Assembly (NCBI GenBank): GCA_963800285.1
Contig: CAWDAL010000005.1
Coordinates: 1 to 64,000 of the forward strand
Reading direction: 5' to 3'
DNA from: DASUPK01 sp963800285
GTDB taxonomy: Bacteria > Actinomycetota > Thermoleophilia > Solirubrobacterales > 70-9
Length of the DNA stretch: 64,000 nt
Shown: one piece after another, positions 18,372 through 27,540 of the stretch
Layout: each line of letters starts with the position of its first letter
How positions within the stretch are numbered: the first letter of the stretch is position 1
Notes under the pieces: model-generated
Databases searched by the model: none
Told to the model about the DNA's origin: nothing
What the model saw: only the letters and a program-made list of their open reading frames with translations
Made by a program: the position numbers and the translations under genes

Positions 18372-18404
18372 CCTTTCCATGCAAAGCGCCTTTTCGTCCA
18401 AAGC
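18372..18404 (-). repeat. pair of palindromic repeats (CCATGC and CGTCC forms)
   Basis: cctttccatgcaaagc (18372-18387) is followed immediately by ccttttcgtccaaagc (18389-18404). The trailing block in reverse (gcgcgagaagcgagcgc, from 18339) lies upstream. The same two-palindrome arrangement recurs at 54591-54628. Confidence 0.65.
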
Positions 18405-18421
18405 GACGCTGGTCGCGGGCG

Positions 18422-18682
18422 CTATCCCTCGACGAGTCCCAAGATCGTCTCGGGGCGAACACCGTCGAACTTCATCGCCTCCGCCGCCGCGTCACTCTCC
18501 AGGGCCTCCTGCCAGGCGGCGATGCTGGGTACCTCCACGATCAGCCCGACCCGATTCGACCCCTCGGGGTCGCGAAAAGTGCGCGCCGTCATGCCCAGCG
18601 GCCCGAAGAACTCCTCTCGTTTCGGCGAAGCGAGCCAGTGATCGACGTCGTCTACCTCGTGAAAGACAAGCAGGGTTTCCAT
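18422..18682 (-). CDS. small conserved-type hypothetical protein
   Basis: This encodes 86 residues, starting METLLVFHEVDDVDHWLAS and ending ETILGLVEG. The layout (short beta strand, DVDHWL, then VGLIVEVPSIAAWQEAL) resembles small ferredoxin-fold, monooxygenase-like proteins that handle a ligand. No catalytic residues are recognisable. It is convergent with the GST gene, separated by the palindromic repeats. Confidence 0.6.
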   Translation of the reverse strand: METLLVFHEVDDVDHWLASPKREEFFGPLGMTARTFRDPEGSNRVGLIVEVPSIAAWQEALESDAAAEAMKFDGVRPETILGLVEG

Positions 18683-18764
18683 TTTGCCTCGTCCTTCCCA
18701 CAGCGAGAAGCTGTGCGGTGTCGGTGGGTGATGAGCCCGGAGACCTAATCAGGTTCACGAAAGT

Positions 18765-18893
18765 GCTGCTTTCCATGCAAAGCGGCTATTTCGCGACAAC
18801 GCTAGGCAGGCAGTGTCATTCGCTCCCTGATCCTTGGACGGTGGTAGCGAGAAACGAATCGGGCCCCGCTACTAGAGAAAGGGCCGCAAACGC
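18765..18893 (+). repeat. 108 bp duplicated repeat (copy A) joined to acceptor-like end
   Basis: 18765-18872 is virtually identical to 56372-56480, differing by one C. It starts with the palindrome gctttccatgcaaagc and ends gagaaacgaatcggg then ccccgctac. Its right flank ctagagaaagggccgcaaac is the same as the right flank of att-like copy 3, so this module is joined to the same 3' end as the tRNA halves. Confidence 0.8.
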
Positions 18894-18993
18894 GAGCCTC
18901 GGCCGTCTCGTCCGCATTCCTCCGACGTGCGGCGGCGAGTAGGAGCTGGACAGCACTCGCGGCCGTTGTACTGCGACAACCAGAGCCTCGTGC

Positions 18994-20448
18994 TCAAGCC
19001 GGAGTGCGGCCGGTACCCGCATCGCTCTCAGCTTGGCGACCAGTCTGGGCGGTTTCGGCGAGGCGGAGCAGCGAGCCGAGCTCCTCGCGCAGAGCGCGCT
19101 CGAGCAGCGGCAGGTCCGGCACCGCGGCGCGGTCTGCGTTTAGGCCGAAGGTGAGCGTGCCGTCGTAGGAGACGATGGCGATGCCCAGGGAGTGGTCGGC
19201 GAAGAGCGGGACCAACGGGATGATCTCGCGCATACGCGACCCCATCGAGTAGAGCTGATACTGCGGCCCGGGCACGTTCGTGACCGTCAGGTTGAACAGC
19301 CTCGGCGCGAACAGGGTCTGCGAGATGGGATCGTGCAGCAGCGGGGGCATGAGCCCCGTGACGAGGACGAGCGTCGAGCCCCCGCGAGCGGCGCTGCTCG
19401 ACTTGAGCAGCTCCGCGGCCTCGCAGGTGCGCTCGTAGCGGCGACGCGGATCGTCCTCGCCGGTGGGGAGCTCGACGAACAGCGAGGTCACCCGGTTTCC
19501 GGCCTGGTCGTGGGCGTCTTCGCCGCGCAGGTTCACAGGGACCATGGCCCGCAGCGGGCGCTCCACGTCGTCACCGCGCTCGAGCAGGAGCCGACGCAGC
19601 GCCCCGGCCGCGAGAGCGAGGATCACGTCGTTCACCGTGCCGCCGAGGGAGCGCTTGATGGTCTTCACGTCGTCGAGCGGCAATGACACCGACGTGAAGC
19701 GCCGAGTCGTGCCGATCGGGACGTTCAGGCTCGACGGGCGCGCGGCGTTGACCTCGTCGCGCCAGATCATCTGACCCATGGCCACCGCGGCCTCGCCGGC
19801 GCCCACGAGCTTGCCCGGGTGGCGGACGACGTCCAGCCCGGCGCGGGCGATCCGCGCGGCAGCGCCAGGGCTGAGCCAGCTGAGCCGGCCGGATCTTGGG
19901 GCGCCGTCCTCCTCCGGCTTTTCCTCGGTGGGCCGGCGAGGGGCCGGCCTGGGCTCGGCGTCGAGCAGGATGTGACCGATGTCGATGGAGCTCACGCCGT
20001 CGACCATGGAGTGATGGGTCTTGGTGGCCAGCATCCAGCGCCCCCCCTCCAAGCCGTCGACGAGCGTCATCTCCCAGAGCGGACGCGTCCGGTCGAGCTT
20101 GTGCGACCAGAAGTCCCCCAGCCACTCGTGCAGCTCCGCGCGACCGCCAGGCGCCGGGACGGTGGCCCGGCGGAGGTGGTTGGCGAGCGCAAACCCTGAA
20201 TCCTCCACCCAGCTCGGGCGGCGCAGGCCGTGGACGCGGGGGTCCGAGAGGCGGAAGCGGAAGCGCGGCAGGGTGGAAAAGCGCTCCTCGAGCAGGTCCT
20301 CGAGCTGCCGCAGCGTCGGGGTCCCGTTCCCGGGAAGCGGATCGAAGATGAGCGCCCCGCCGATGTGCATCATGGCACCCTCGTCCGCCTGCTCGAGCTC
20401 GAGGAAAGTCGAATCCAGCGGGCTCATCTGCTGCTCGGTCGCCTGCAC
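18994..20448 (-). CDS. wax ester synthase / diacylglycerol acyltransferase (second copy)
   Basis: This encodes 484 residues, with a possible start at GTG 20448 or ATG 20427 (MSPLDSTFLELE, the family N-terminus). The catalytic motif is HHSMVDG at about residues 145-151. PLWEMTLVDGL, LGGTVNDVILA and FNLTVTNVPGPQ are all present. It is clearly diverged from the 7675 copy, so this is an old paralogue rather than a recent duplication. It is divergent from an SDR gene at 20502, again pairing WS/DGAT with a short-chain reductase. Confidence 0.9.
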   Translation of the reverse strand: MQATEQQMSPLDSTFLELEQADEGAMMHIGGALIFDPLPGNGTPTLRQLEDLLEERFSTLPRFRFRLSDPRVHGLRRPSWVEDSGFALANHLRRATVPAPGGRAELHEWLGDFWSHKLDRTRPLWEMTLVDGLEGGRWMLATKTHHSMVDGVSSIDIGHILLDAEPRPAPRRPTEEKPEEDGAPRSGRLSWLSPGAAARIARAGLDVVRHPGKLVGAGEAAVAMGQMIWRDEVNAARPSSLNVPIGTTRRFTSVSLPLDDVKTIKRSLGGTVNDVILALAAGALRRLLLERGDDVERPLRAMVPVNLRGEDAHDQAGNRVTSLFVELPTGEDDPRRRYERTCEAAELLKSSSAARGGSTLVLVTGLMPPLLHDPISQTLFAPRLFNLTVTNVPGPQYQLYSMGSRMREIIPLVPLFADHSLGIAIVSYDGTLTFGLNADRAAVPDLPLLERALREELGSLLRLAETAQTGRQAESDAGTGRTPA

Positions 20449-20501
20449 GAGGAGGACGCTACCCGCCCGGAGACGCGCAACAACCGTGTGGAGTACGGAC
20501 T

Positions 20502-21362
20502 GTGACCGCGGGGTTTACGCTCACCCGATCGATGGAGCAGCTTCGGCGAGCCAACGCCCTTCTGACCGGGGCCGCCGGCGGCATCGGCCGCCATATCGCG
20601 ATGGCGCTGGCGGCCGAGGGCGTGAACCTCGTGCTGACAGGGCGCCGGCGCGAGCCGCTCGACGAGCTTGCCGCCGAGATCGGGGCGAGCGGCCCGCGGG
20701 CGACGGTCGTCACCGCCGACCTGGGCGAGCTCGAGCAGGCGGGGAGCCTCGTCGAGGAGGCCGAGGCAGCTATCGGCCCACTCGACCTGCTCGTGAACAA
20801 CGCCGGCGTGGAGAGCCCCGCGGCGTATCCGGCGTTTACCGACGCCGAGCTCGACTCCATCGTGCGCCTCAACCTGCTTGCTCCTATGGTGCTGGCCCGC
20901 CGCGTGCTGCCGGGGATGCTCAATCGAGGCCGCGGGCACGTCGTCACGGTCTCGTCCCTCGCCGGCAAGGCCGGCACCGCCTACGACGTTCCCTACGGCA
21001 CCACCAAGGCCGGTCTGGTGGGCCTCATGCGCTCGCTCCGGGTGGAGCTGGTCGGCACGCCGGTCGGCGCGAGCGTGGTCTGTCCGAGCTTCGTGGCGGG
21101 CGACGGGATGTACGGCCGCCTGGAGGACCGCGGCCTCAAGGCGCCGCTGCCGCTGCGACCGGTGGCCCCGGACCGCGTCGCGAGCGCGGTGATCCGCGCG
21201 ATCCGCGAGGACCGCGGAGAGGTGATCGTCGCGGCGCGACCCATGCGGCCGCTGTTCGTCCTCCAGGAGCTGGCGCCGCGCGTCGCGGAGCGGATCACCC
21301 TCGCTACCGGAGCGCGCGACTTCTTCGCGAAGGTCGCCGAGCGCGAGGGCCGCGCCGAGTAG
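20502..21362 (+). CDS. SDR-family NAD(P)-dependent oxidoreductase
   Basis: This encodes 286 residues from GTG 20502; ATG 20532 is an alternative. Classical SDR motifs are ALLTGAAGGIGRHIAMAL (TGxxxGIG), LLVNNAGVES, the catalytic Ser/Tyr/Lys in TVSSLAGKAGTAYDVPYG and TTKAG, and PSFVAGDGMY. The C-terminal extension (RPLFVLQELAPRVAERITLA) is common in lipid-associated SDRs. It probably reduces or oxidises an acyl-derived carbonyl. Head-to-head with WS/DGAT. Confidence 0.85.
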   Translation: MTAGFTLTRSMEQLRRANALLTGAAGGIGRHIAMALAAEGVNLVLTGRRREPLDELAAEIGASGPRATVVTADLGELEQAGSLVEEAEAAIGPLDLLVNNAGVESPAAYPAFTDAELDSIVRLNLLAPMVLARRVLPGMLNRGRGHVVTVSSLAGKAGTAYDVPYGTTKAGLVGLMRSLRVELVGTPVGASVVCPSFVAGDGMYGRLEDRGLKAPLPLRPVAPDRVASAVIRAIREDRGEVIVAARPMRPLFVLQELAPRVAERITLATGARDFFAKVAEREGRAE

Positions 21363-21442
21363 AGGTCGCGGCTGGGTGATCGCACATCCGGTGCCGCCGA
21401 GCTATGGCCCGCGCGCAGTATCTCGCGCCATCCGAAAGTGCG

Positions 21443-21458
21443 GCTTTCCATGCCAAGC
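21443..21458 (-). repeat. interspersed palindromic repeat (CCATGC orientation, degenerate)
   Basis: gctttccatgccaagc, one mismatch from the consensus. Confidence 0.6.
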
Positions 21459-21539
21459 GGCACCACGAATCCCTGCTCAAAGCGAGCAACACGTGCCGTC
21501 GAACCAGTCTCTAGCTCAACGAGGTGCCTCGAGCACCGA

Positions 21540-21716
<177 letters not shown>

Positions 21717-21749
21717 GTGCTTCTGAAGTCGGACAGTTTGCGGCGTAGA

Positions 21750-21766
21750 GGTACCGCCGGGGTACC
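21750..21766 (+). repeat. extra GGTACC dyad just downstream of copy 4
   Basis: ggtaccgccggggtacc lies 33 nt after the copy 4 hairpin, without a tRNA half following it. It may be an incomplete arm of another att-like site. Confidence 0.45.
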
Positions 21767-21827
21767 AAGACCTCCGCTCTCCACGCCTGGACTGCTCCAT
21801 TTCCGAACGGACGTAGCATCGTCCGCC

Positions 21828-22661
21828 GTGCACCTCTTCTTCGATGAGAGTGGGGACTGTCGATTCGGTGGGGAGTTCGACTGCTATGTGCAGGCGGCGC
21901 TGATCTGTCCTGAGAGCCAACTCGACGAACTCAATAGAGCGGTGGAGGGCAAACGCGACCATTTGGGGGTGCCCGAACTGCATGCGGCGGAACTTGAAGG
22001 CGACGTCCTGGTCAGCCTGGCGAACCTAATTGCCGAACGCGAGGTGCAGCTACTCGCTGACGTGACCGACACCATCCTAGTGCTCGCGGTCGGCCTCTTC
22101 CTCCTGGTGGGCGTCAACCCCGGCTCGACCTACGCCGATCTGTGGCCACCGATGGTGCTGGTCGGCGCGGGCACCGGGTTGGCGATGACGCCGATGAACG
22201 TCACCGCTATGAACGCGATCCCCACCCGCGAGTCCGGCGCCGCCGGAGGTGTCTTCACGACCCTCAGCGGGATCGGCGTCGGCTTCGGCGTCGCGATCAG
22301 CGGCGCGATCTTCAACGCTCGTCAGCTCTCGGAGACCGAGGATCTGGCCGCGACAGGCGGGGTCGCGCTCTCCAAGCAGAAGGCGACCCAGCTCGATGGC
22401 CTCCTCGCTGGCGCGCCCGGCGCCGAGCGGACCCTCTCGAGCTTCGCGGACAGCGCCATGGACACCGTCCGCGATGCGGTCACCGACGCGTTCGCCCTCG
22501 GGCTCGGGAGCGCCTTCCGGTTCGGCGCCGCTGTCGCCGTAGGTGGGCTGCTGCTGGCGCTGCTGCTGATCCGAGACCGACCGCCCGCGGACGAGGTGGC
22601 GGCCGAGCGGAAGAACGCGAGCCAGGCCGTGCCGAGCGGACCCCCAGGCGGATTCTCATAG
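21828..22661 (+). CDS. chimeric ORF: DUF3800-like N-terminus fused to MFS C-terminus
   Basis: This encodes 277 residues from GTG 21828. Residues 1 to about 80 match the start of DUF3800 proteins (VHLFFDESGD..., the acidic FxDESG motif of a putative RNase-H-like nuclease). From about residue 81 (coordinate ~22068) the frame continues as the last membrane segments of a DHA2/EmrB-type transporter (VLAVGLFLLVGVNPGSTYAD, RESGAAGGVFTTLSGIG, AVAVGGLLLALLLI). Neither half is complete. The in-frame join is most likely a recombination product. Whether it is translated is unknown. Confidence 0.65.
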   Translation: MHLFFDESGDCRFGGEFDCYVQAALICPESQLDELNRAVEGKRDHLGVPELHAAELEGDVLVSLANLIAEREVQLLADVTDTILVLAVGLFLLVGVNPGSTYADLWPPMVLVGAGTGLAMTPMNVTAMNAIPTRESGAAGGVFTTLSGIGVGFGVAISGAIFNARQLSETEDLAATGGVALSKQKATQLDGLLAGAPGAERTLSSFADSAMDTVRDAVTDAFALGLGSAFRFGAAVAVGGLLLALLLIRDRPPADEVAAERKNASQAVPSGPPGGFS

Positions 22662-22766
22662 CTCGAACACTCGGTCTCCAGGCGCCGCCTGCCAGACAGC
22701 GTGCGCATTCGAAGGCCTAACGCTTGCTTGGCCAAGCCCTAACCCGCGAGGAGGAGGATCCGCGAC

Positions 22767-23018
22767 ATGAAGACCAGCATTCAAAGCAAACGCATCTCGG
22801 GGCTGGCGGCGGCCCTGCTCTCGGCGGCAGTGCTCGGCTCGGCGCTGGCGCCCGCAGGAATCGCAGCCACCCAGGCGACCGACGGTGTCCGGGCGACGGC
22901 GATCTCCCGCGCTGACGACAAGTGCCGGCAGATCAAGAACAAGAAGAAGCGCAAGCGATGCATCGCCAAGCATGAGGGGCGCCAACCATCACTGAGCGTC
23001 TCTTCGGCTGAAGTGTGA
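22767..23018 (+). CDS. small secreted basic protein
   Basis: This encodes 83 residues, ATG 22767 with a strong ribosome site (gaggaggagg). A signal peptide (GLAAALLSAAVLGSALAPAG, cleavage near IAA) is followed by a short mature part with two Cys residues around a lysine cluster (DDKCRQIKNKKKRKRC). No family is recognised. The two Cys could form a disulfide. Its stop is 23 nt before the dodecin start, so the two may be cotranscribed. Confidence 0.65.
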   Translation: MKTSIQSKRISGLAAALLSAAVLGSALAPAGIAATQATDGVRATAISRADDKCRQIKNKKKRKRCIAKHEGRQPSLSVSSAEV

Positions 23019-23041
23019 GGCTGTCTGGCGCAAGGAGAGAC

Positions 23042-23260
23042 ATGGCAGACAGCGTCTATCGGGTCACCGAAGTGGTTGGCGTCAGCTCCGATTCGTGGGA
23101 GCAGGCGACGAAGAACGCCGTTGAGAAGGTCAGCGAGACCGTGCGCGACCTGCGGATCGCCGAGGTCGTTCGCCAGGACGTGACGATCGACGGCGGAAAG
23201 GTCTCCGAGTTCCGCATTCGGCTCGGAGTCTCGTTCAAGTACGACGCGGGCGGTTCTTGA
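23042..23260 (+). CDS. dodecin (flavin-binding)
   Basis: This encodes 72 residues from ATG 23042 with ribosome site aaggagag. It has the typical dodecin length and pattern: VYRVTEVVGVSSDSWEQA (Trp of the flavin stack), AVEKVSETVRDLRIAEVV and the C-terminal strand FRIRLGVSFKYD. Dodecins form hollow dodecamers that store or buffer flavins and protect them from light damage. A heliorhodopsin lies 5.3 kb away. Confidence 0.9.
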   Translation: MADSVYRVTEVVGVSSDSWEQATKNAVEKVSETVRDLRIAEVVRQDVTIDGGKVSEFRIRLGVSFKYDAGGS

Positions 23261-23312
23261 GGGCCTGAACCCGACCCGGCGGGGTCGAATCCGGCCCTTG
23301 TTACCACCAGCC

Positions 23313-23336
23313 AAGGGCCCTCGAAAGAGGGCCCTT
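23313..23336 (+). terminator. terminator-like hairpin after dodecin
   Basis: aagggccctc-gaaa-gagggccctt, the same core as the hairpin of att-like copy 6. Just upstream, ggggtcgaatccggccc (23281-23297) looks like a degenerate T-arm. Confidence 0.6.
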
Positions 23337-23422
23337 GCCGTGTGCGGACGGCTCGCCCGGACCGCGCCGGCATCAACTTGCCCCGTCGGGCACGAGCCCC
23401 GAGGCGGGCATAGGATCCCGCC

Positions 23423-24853
23423 GTGAGCCTGCTCGGCTGGCACCACCCGGGTCGACACGCCGCCGAGGCCGCGTCGGCTGAGAGTGGTGACGGCGAGGCG
23501 CCGCGGCTCGGCCTCACCCTGATCGCGGCCTCCCTCTGCATCTTCCTCGTCCAGCTCGACTTCCTGGCGCTCAATCTGGCGCTTCCCAGGATGGCGTCCG
23601 AGCTCGACACGACGACCACCGACCTGCAGTGGGCGATCAGCGGCTACATGCTGGCGCTGGCCGCCACACTGATCCCCGGCGGCAGGCTCGGCGACCTTCT
23701 GGGTCGAAAGCGCATGCTGATCGTCGGCCTGGTCATCTTCGGGCTCTGCTCGCTCGGCGCCGGGGTCACCTCCAACGCGTCGGCGGTGATCGTCTTTCGC
23801 GTGGTCCAGGGCATCGGTGCCGGGATCCTCTTCCCGCTTGCGGTCGCGGCGATCACCGACGCCTTTCCACCGGAGCGGACGATGCGTGCGATTGGCAACG
23901 CCTACGGGATCGGCGCGATTGCGATGGCCCTCGGACCGCTGTTCGGCGGTGGGCTGACGGAGCTGATCAGCTGGCGTGTGGTCCTCCTGGTCAATGTCCC
24001 GGTCGCTGCCGCTGCCATCGCCGTCGTCGCGATCGGGGTGCGCGAGTCCCGCGACACCACGGTCCCGCGAGACGTCGACGTCCCCGGGGTGGTTGCGGTC
24101 GCGCTCGGGGTGGCGATGGTCACCTTTGCGGTCGACCGCTCCACCGATTGGTCGGCGGCGGCCGTGCTCGGGTTGAGCGCGGCCGGCCTGCTCGTCCTGG
24201 CGGCGTTCCTCCTTCACGAGCGAACCACCCGCTGGCCGCTCGTCAAGCTCGACCTGTTCGAGAACATCCCCTACGTGATCGTCACCTTGATGGCAGCGGT
24301 GGCGAACATCTCGTTCGTGGTGGGGACGTTCGCGACCACGATCTACCTCCAGCAGGTCCAGGGCTACTCGCCGCTCGAGGCAGGGGCGATCTTCCTCACC
24401 GCGTCGATCGGTTGTGGTGTCGGCGGACCACTCTCAGGGCGGCTGGGCGAGCGCTACGACATCCCGCGCGCGATCGCAACGGCCACTGTGATCGGTGCCG
24501 TCGGCCTGCTGGTCGTCTCACTGGGAGGGGCGCTTGGTCCCTACATGGTGGGGCTGGCGCTGTTCGGGCTCGGCTACGGCATCGGCTGGTCGATGGCCAG
24601 CGTCGGCACCCAGACGGTCGTTCCGCCCGAGCGCACCGGCCAGGCATCGGGCCTGACCCTCGCGATCGTGATCGGCAGCGCGGGCATCGGGGTGGCTGCG
24701 GCGGCGGCCGTGATCGAGGCCAGTACGAGCCTGGGGACGGCGATCGAGGACATGCTGCTCTGGATCGCAATCGGCAGCGCCGTGGCCGCCGGGATCCTCG
24801 TCACGCTCGCCGTGCGCCTGATGCCGCGGCGCGCCATGGCGGCGGGCTCGTGA
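23423..24853 (+). CDS. MFS transporter, DHA2 (EmrB/QacA) family
   Basis: This encodes 476 residues from GTG 23423 with about 14 membrane segments. Motif A is GGRLGDLLGRKRML, motif B region VVQGIGAGILFPLA, and motif C-like GNAYGIGAIAMALGPLFGG. These features mark drug:proton antiporters that export hydrophobic compounds. The tail LAVRLMPRRAMAAGS is duplicated at 14974-15034. It stands alone without a regulator nearby. Confidence 0.88.
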   Translation: MSLLGWHHPGRHAAEAASAESGDGEAPRLGLTLIAASLCIFLVQLDFLALNLALPRMASELDTTTTDLQWAISGYMLALAATLIPGGRLGDLLGRKRMLIVGLVIFGLCSLGAGVTSNASAVIVFRVVQGIGAGILFPLAVAAITDAFPPERTMRAIGNAYGIGAIAMALGPLFGGGLTELISWRVVLLVNVPVAAAAIAVVAIGVRESRDTTVPRDVDVPGVVAVALGVAMVTFAVDRSTDWSAAAVLGLSAAGLLVLAAFLLHERTTRWPLVKLDLFENIPYVIVTLMAAVANISFVVGTFATTIYLQQVQGYSPLEAGAIFLTASIGCGVGGPLSGRLGERYDIPRAIATATVIGAVGLLVVSLGGALGPYMVGLALFGLGYGIGWSMASVGTQTVVPPERTGQASGLTLAIVIGSAGIGVAAAAAVIEASTSLGTAIEDMLLWIAIGSAVAAGILVTLAVRLMPRRAMAAGS

Positions 24854-24983
24854 CGATCCGCCCGGAGATCACCGGAGGCGACGAGCGCTCTTCACGGGCC
24901 TTTCGCATGCCCGATGCAGAGCCGGCTGCGGCGGGGGACGAAACGGCGGTGACCGGCATGACGCGCCCGCCGGTAGCTTGCCG

Positions 24984-26273
24984 GTGGTGAATCTGCTCGA
25001 GCTCGTGGACAAGCTCTGGCGCGGAGAGCTGGAGGTCGCCGGGCCGCCCGGCCCGGATGGCCTCGACGAGGAGAGGGAGGTGAATCCCTTCCTCCCCCGC
25101 GGCGAGCTGGTCGAGGTCGGAACTGGAACCGCCTTCGTCAGCTCGTTCGCCAACGTGAGCGCCTTCGAGACCAGCGACGGGCTGGTCTGCGTGGACAGCG
25201 GCGCGGCCTTCTCTGCGCCCGAGATCCACCGGATGATCCGGGAGTGGTCGCCCGCCCGCCTCAACACCATGATCTTCTCGCACGGGCACATCGACCACGT
25301 CTTCGGGGTGGGCGAGTTCGAGCGGGAGGCCGACGAGCGCGGCTGGGCATCTCCCCGTGTGATCGCGCACGAGAACGTTCCAATGCGCTTCGACCGCTAC
25401 AAGCTGACCGCCGGCTACAACAGCGCGATCAACTCGCGCCAGTTCGGTGTCGACGTTCCCTGGCCGACCGAGTACCGCTACCCCGACGAGACCTACCGCG
25501 ACCAGTTCGAGCTCGAGGTCGGCGGCGAGCGCTTCGAGCTCCACCACGCCAAGGGGGAGACCGACGACCACACCTGGACCTGGGTCCCCGGCCGGCGAGT
25601 CCTCTGCACGGGCGACCTGATCATCTGGTGCGTTCCCAACGCGGGCAACCCCCAGAAGGTGCAGCGCTACACGAGCGAGTGGGCGCGGGCGCTGCGGGAG
25701 ATGTCAGGGTTGGGCGCCGAGGTGCTCCTGCCCGGTCACGGGCTGCCCGTGGTCGGGGGCGAGCGAGTGGGGGCGATCCTCGTCGACACCGCCGCCATGC
25801 TTGAGCACCTCCACGACGAGACACTGAGACTGATGAACGAGGGCGCTCCGCTCGACGAGATTCTGGACCGGGTGAGCCCGCCCCCGGAGCTGCTGGAGAG
25901 GCCCTATCTGCGCCCGATCTACGACGACCCGGAATTCATCGTGCGGAACATCTGGCGTCAGTACGGCGGTTGGTACGACCTCGATCCCGCGAACCTGAAG
26001 CCCGCGCCCACCGGCGAGCTGGCCCGGGAGCTCGCGGCGCTGGCGGGCGGCGCGACCAGCCTGGCGGACCGGGCGCGGGAGTTGGCGACTCGCGGCGAGC
26101 TCAGGCTGGCGGGCGAGCTCACCGAGCTCGCCGCCGCGGCGGCCCCCGACGATCCCGATATCCGAGCTGCGCATGTCGAGGTGAACGAGCTTCGCCGCGA
26201 CGCCGAACCGTCGCTGATGGCGAAGTCGATCTTCGCTGCGGCGGCACGCGAGTCGCGGCCGGGACAGCGATGA
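24984..26273 (+). CDS. alkylsulfatase-like metallo-beta-lactamase-fold hydrolase
   Basis: This encodes about 429 residues from GTG 24984 or 24987. The MBL metal site is SHGHIDHVFGV, with further ligands in KGETDDHTW, CTGDLIIW and LPGHG. The C-terminal region (RNIWRQYGGWYDLDPANLKP then LADRARELATRG) matches the dimerisation domain of linear alkylsulfatases (SdsA/BDS1 type). It is shorter than full alkylsulfatases, without a clear sterol-carrier-like third domain. It may hydrolyse alkyl sulfates or related esters. Confidence 0.78.
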   Translation: MVNLLELVDKLWRGELEVAGPPGPDGLDEEREVNPFLPRGELVEVGTGTAFVSSFANVSAFETSDGLVCVDSGAAFSAPEIHRMIREWSPARLNTMIFSHGHIDHVFGVGEFEREADERGWASPRVIAHENVPMRFDRYKLTAGYNSAINSRQFGVDVPWPTEYRYPDETYRDQFELEVGGERFELHHAKGETDDHTWTWVPGRRVLCTGDLIIWCVPNAGNPQKVQRYTSEWARALREMSGLGAEVLLPGHGLPVVGGERVGAILVDTAAMLEHLHDETLRLMNEGAPLDEILDRVSPPPELLERPYLRPIYDDPEFIVRNIWRQYGGWYDLDPANLKPAPTGELARELAALAGGATSLADRARELATRGELRLAGELTELAAAAAPDDPDIRAAHVEVNELRRDAEPSLMAKSIFAAAARESRPGQR

Positions 26274-26282
26274 GCCCATCGG

Positions 26283-27245
26283 CTATCGCAGCCGGAGGGC
26301 GACCCGCTTGCCCGGGGCTCGTTTGGCTCCGGGCTTCGGGATCTGCCCGGTGACCGAGTGGCCCGAGCCCCGAACCCTGCCCACGCGGCAGTTGGCGTGC
26401 CTGAGACGGCGGCGAGCTGCCCGGAGGCGAAGGCCCCGCAGGTTCGGCACGACGCAGCGGCCGCGCCTCCGCCCGATCTCGGTGGGAGCGCGGGGCCCCA
26501 GGGCCTCCGCGGCGTTGACGATCAGCCTGCCGAAGTTCCCGTTCCACGCCGCGGCGCCGTAGTGGTCGCCAAGATAGGCGTTGATGCCCACCGCCCGCCC
26601 CTTGACGGCCACCGCCGGAGTCCCGTCCGTCCAGCGGGCGGCGGGCGCGGCGCCGCCGGTCAGCGCCAGCGAGTCGCGGTAGTACGCGGACAGGGGACTG
26701 CCGCCCTCGTCGTCCTGAAAGGCGGGGATGCCGGCGAGCAGTGGGCTGCCCGCGTCCTGCCAGCCCAGGGCCGCGAAGCCAGGCGCAGGAGTGGACCCGG
26801 CCTCGTATGGGGAGTACCCGGCCGACAGCCAGCGGCCCGAGAGGGCGCCCACGACGCCGCCCCGCCAGTCGGAGCCCGCTCCGACGACGACGCCCCCGCC
26901 GTCCTCGAAGTCGGCGAGCCTGTCGCCCGTCTTCGAGGGATCGAGCCAGGCGCAGTCCCCGATCGCCACGACCAGGTCAGCCGAGCGAAGCTCCGCGGAG
27001 CTGACGTTTGCGTGGGCGCCGTCCAGCAGCTGGGCCGAGGTGACGCCCGGCTCGTCGAGGATCTGATCGCGCAGGGTGGCCGCCGGCGCGCTCGGCATGC
27101 AGATCGACTCGGCGATCAGGATCCTGAGCGCGCCCGGGCTGGCCGGCGCCGGGGTGGCGAAGCCGGCGAGAAGAGCGAGGCTGGCCGCCCCCGAGACGAA
27201 CAGGGCCCGCACGGAGCTGGAGGGCCGCGCCCACCGGTTGGTCAT
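26283..27245 (-). CDS. secreted protein with C-terminal PASTA-like domain
   Basis: This encodes 320 residues from ATG 27245. A signal peptide (ALFVSGAASLALLAGFATPA) precedes a domain of about 220 residues in a ThuA/glutamine-amidotransferase-like style (VVAIGDCAWLDPSK, GGGVVVGAGSDWRGG). The last ~60 residues resemble a PASTA repeat (CVVPNLRGLRLRAARRRL...PKPGAKRAPGKRVALRL) with two Cys. PASTA modules bind peptidoglycan fragments, suggesting cell-wall association. It may be transcribed leaderless, from the element at 27246-27260. Confidence 0.65.
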   Translation of the reverse strand: MTNRWARPSSSVRALFVSGAASLALLAGFATPAPASPGALRILIAESICMPSAPAATLRDQILDEPGVTSAQLLDGAHANVSSAELRSADLVVAIGDCAWLDPSKTGDRLADFEDGGGVVVGAGSDWRGGVVGALSGRWLSAGYSPYEAGSTPAPGFAALGWQDAGSPLLAGIPAFQDDEGGSPLSAYYRDSLALTGGAAPAARWTDGTPAVAVKGRAVGINAYLGDHYGAAAWNGNFGRLIVNAAEALGPRAPTEIGRRRGRCVVPNLRGLRLRAARRRLRHANCRVGRVRGSGHSVTGQIPKPGAKRAPGKRVALRLR

Positions 27246-27260
27246 GGCCCTGATTATCAG
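27246..27260 (-). promoter_or_regulatory. leaderless-type -10 element
   Basis: On the minus strand gataatcagggcc sits directly before the ATG. The same sequence precedes the heliorhodopsin start at 29378. Confidence 0.4.
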
Positions 27261-27483
27261 GGGTTCTCGGCCTCAGCCTCGTGCCGCGCAGGCCCTCGGA
27301 ATCGCGCCCGGCTCTAGTTGAAGGGGACGTTGACGGGACCGGGCAGCCCAGCATGCCATCCGTAGTAGCCCGAACTTCATCAACGTCGCCAACCTCAAGG
27401 GCACCGGGCCATAGGGCCAGGCGAGGGCGCTATCGGGCTGACTCGGGCAACTTCGTCGATTCCCGGACCCTCGTCGGGTCCGA
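27261..27483 (+). other. non-coding/degenerate stretch
   Basis: A short plus frame (NFINVANLKGTGP then stop, ending near 27413) could be the tail of a lost secreted protein. Nothing else is recognisable. Confidence 0.25.
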
Positions 27484-27540
27484 GCGAGAAACGAATCGGG
27501 CCCCCGCTACTCACGAAAGGGCCGCTAGCGCGGCCCTTTC
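27484..27540 (+). repeat. acceptor-like repeat end with terminator
   Basis: gcgagaaacgaatcggg and cccccgctac (27484-27510) match the end of the 108 bp repeat. The right flank tcacgaaag is that of att-like copy 5, and a perfect hairpin gaaagggccgc-tagc-gcggccctttc follows (27515-27540). Confidence 0.7.
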
